Source: Gammaproteobacteria bacterium
GTDB lineage: Bacteria > Pseudomonadota > Gammaproteobacteria > UBA6429 > Thiohalophilaceae
DNA: 7,210 bases
NCBI GenBank assembly: GCA_024639445.1
Contig: JAHEIJ010000111.1
Span: forward strand, 1 to 7,210
Direction of reading: 5' to 3'
A program made the position numbers and the translations under genes. This document shows positions 5,418 through 7,210 of the stretch, piece by piece. Positions within the stretch are counted from its first letter, which is position 1, and every line of letters starts with the position of its first letter. The notes under the pieces were generated by a model that was not told the DNA's origin, ran no database searches, and saw only the letters and a program-made list of their open reading frames with translations.

Positions 5418-7210
5418 CTAGGGGCATTCAGACAGGCCACTTATCCAATCCCGAATCACGGTTATGGCCTGTGTATCTACCACGCTTGAGGCTATCGGCG
5501 GCATACGATACTGTCCGAGATCTTCCATCCGCAACACAAGAATGGAGTTGCTTGGATCCCCAGGTGCGACAATAACCGGATTGATGAGACCCAGAGTATT
5601 CCCCAGTGGTGCCTCATTACAGATCCGTGCATCTTCTAACGTGGTAGCCATTCGTAAATCCATATTGCCACCACCAGGACCGCCCGGTTGATGACAATTG
5701 GCACAGTTAGAATGAAGATAACTGCGAGCCCGACGCCCTGCCGAATAAGTAGTGTCGTCGATGGCATAGAATGCAGTGGCTTTTTCTGAATCGGTCAATG
5801 CATTTGTCAACACGTTGATGCTTTCTAGGGTAATTAACTGATTCGCTTCAATGCCTGTACTGGGATAAACAAAGGACCTGTTTAACTGGCCGACTTCCGG
5901 TCCCAACGTAAAGCCAGCGATAGAGGTATGGCAGCTATCGCATTCTGCTCGACTAGGGTAGTGCCAGATTTGACCATTAACGTCCTTGTCTTTAGCACTT
6001 GCCAGCAATGTTGCTTCGGTTTCAATATCGTTCCATTCATAACTATATCCCATCCATCCGTGTGGCTGCTCATGGTGCAGCAGAAGACGGGTCTCAATGA
6101 GTTGACCATTTAACCAAAAATTCTTACCGACCACACTGCCAACAGGTAAATCGAAGCGGCCTTCGGTGTCCACATCGATGGTTGTTCCATCAGGAATTGC
6201 CATGAAGCGGCCTTTTTCTGCGTGGTCGGACCAAAGCAAGGCATTGATGTCGTAGGGAATGACATGACTGGAAAACGTAGTGACATCACCGCTCTGGAAA
6301 CACCCCCAGTCGGAAAGTTGGGTGGGTATAACTCCGGATTGAGTGCCACTGTCTCCGATAATTTTATGAATGCTGCCGCCCAGATTAACAATATAGAGTT
6401 CACCGCTATTATCTTCAGTGAAAGAAGCAATATTCAGACTGGTATCCAGAAGTTCTGTTGAACTGTACTGGCCGGGCCCTGTCTGTTGCAAGGACCAAAT
6501 TCTACCAGTCGAATAGTCACCATAAAGATACTGACCTTGTAAAAAGCTAATATCCGATCCACGATAGACATAACCACCCGTTACAGCAAAACCCAGGCTA
6601 TGATCATATTCTGCTACCGGTAAAAGCAATCCCGTCTGATCACAGGTCGCAGAGTTATAGCAATGTGCGCCTTCCATGATATTCCAGCCGAAATTTCCAC
6701 CGTTGGTAATAATGTCGATTTCCTCATAACTTCCCTGGCCAACATCTCCTAACCAGAGATCACCTGTTACGCTATCGAAACTCCAACGCCAGGGATTACG
6801 CAATCCATAAGCAAATATTTCAGGTTTGCCGCCGCTAGTGACGAAGGGATTGTCTGCTGGAATGGTATAACCACCGGACAAACCATCTCCTACATCGATG
6901 CGTAACATAGCCCCAAGTATGGTATTTGTATTCTGACCGTGCCCATGGGGATCACCTCCTGATCCACCGTCGCCGAGTCCGATATAAAGATAGCCATCCG
7001 GTCCAAATGTTATCTGGCCACCATTATGGTTACTGTATGGTTGGCTTACTGTCAGTAAGATCTGTTCAGATGCTGGATTAAGGGACAGACCTGTACCATC
7101 CAGATTAAAGCGTGAGATCCGGGAAACAAGCCCAAGTAAGGGGTCATCACTTGTATAGGAAAGATAAACATAACCATTCGTGGCGAAATCAGGATGAAAA
7201 GCCATACCCA
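5418..7210 (-). CDS. PQQ-dependent sugar dehydrogenase-like protein fused to a diheme cytochrome c region (N-terminus outside window)
   Basis: Periplasmic quinoprotein-cytochrome fusion. Residues are numbered from the ATG at 7205, which is internal: the codon before it is Gly, the family motif there is GLLG-AFHPDF, and no signal peptide is in view. Residues 1 to about 285 form the glucose/sorbosone dehydrogenase beta-propeller, with SNHNGGQITFGPDGYLYIG (His60 a candidate catalytic base), GDGGSGGDPHG, LGAMLRIDV, GLRNPWRWSFD (Arg136/Asn137 at the PQQ-contacting RN of soluble glucose dehydrogenase), DVGQGSYEEID and GGNFGWN. From about 293 it resembles the SO2930-type diheme cytochrome family (VIPYDINALLWSD, FDLPVGSVVGKNFW). 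Two heme-binding motifs follow, CDSCH (422-426) and CANCH (501-505), and YRMPP (566-570) offers a likely axial Met. Electrons from substrate oxidation at PQQ could pass directly to the hemes. The substrate is unknown. The stop codon is 30 bp from repeat copy B. Confidence 0.9.
   Translation of the reverse strand, partial: GMAFHPDFATNGYVYLSYTSDDPLLGLVSRISRFNLDGTGLSLNPASEQILLTVSQPYSNHNGGQITFGPDGYLYIGLGDGGSGGDPHGHGQNTNTILGAMLRIDVGDGLSGGYTIPADNPFVTSGGKPEIFAYGLRNPWRWSFDSVTGDLWLGDVGQGSYEEIDIITNGGNFGWNIMEGAHCYNSATCDQTGLLLPVAEYDHSLGFAVTGGYVYRGSDISFLQGQYLYGDYSTGRIWSLQQTGPGQYSSTELLDTSLNIASFTEDNSGELYIVNLGGSIHKIIGDSGTQSGVIPTQLSDWGCFQSGDVTTFSSHVIPYDINALLWSDHAEKGRFMAIPDGTTIDVDTEGRFDLPVGSVVGKNFWLNGQLIETRLLLHHEQPHGWMGYSYEWNDIETEATLLASAKDKDVNGQIWHYPSRAECDSCHTSIAGFTLGPEVGQLNRSFVYPSTGIEANQLITLESINVLTNALTDSEKATAFYAIDDTTYSAGRRARSYLHSNCANCHQPGGPGGGNMDLRMATTLEDARICNEAPLGNTLGLINPVIVAPGDPSNSILVLRMEDLGQYRMPPIASSVVDTQAITVIRDWISGLSECP

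Overview
The window looks like chromosomal DNA of a gammaproteobacterium of moderate GC content. The basis is a fused three-activity CysG that aligns without gaps to the enterobacterial protein over at least its first 130 residues, an RND exporter, and a periplasmic PQQ/cytochrome c oxidoreductase. Genus cannot be fixed from sequence alone. No tRNA, rRNA, CRISPR array, transposase or integrase is visible.

Layout from left to right: (1) bases 1-3111, plus strand, an almost complete RND efflux permease that lacks only its extreme N-terminus. (2) Bases 3108-4526, minus strand, cysG, the siroheme synthase. It converges on the RND gene and the two stop codons share the tetranucleotide CTAG. (3) Bases 4527-5417, a rearranged intergenic zone. 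It holds the cysG 5' region, a small 78-residue gene on the plus strand (4774-5010) encoding a ferredoxin-like, HMA-type domain without the metal-binding CxxC, and a second copy of the cysG promoter plus its first 55 codons. (4) Bases 5418-7210, minus strand, the C-terminal 595+ residues of a secreted PQQ-dependent sugar-dehydrogenase-like protein fused to a two-heme-motif cytochrome c region; its N-terminus lies beyond the window.

The most notable structure is the direct repeat 4362-4650 / 5099-5387: 289 bp, constant offset of 737 bp, 8 mismatches and no indels by hand alignment. It carries the cysG control region, the ribosome binding site, the GTG start and 55 codons. The small HMA-like gene sits in the 448-bp spacer between the copies. 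Single-crossover integration of a small circle, or a duplication followed by loss, would give this arrangement. The right-hand copy is a dead cysG fragment (58 codons) whose promoter sequence is intact and points leftward, antisense to the small gene.

The genes do not form one obvious pathway. CysG makes siroheme for sulfite and nitrite reductases in the cytoplasm, the PQQ/cytochrome protein oxidises a substrate in the periplasm, and the RND pump exports compounds across the envelope. The link between cysG and the small gene is positional (divergent, inside a cysG-derived repeat) and its functional meaning is open.
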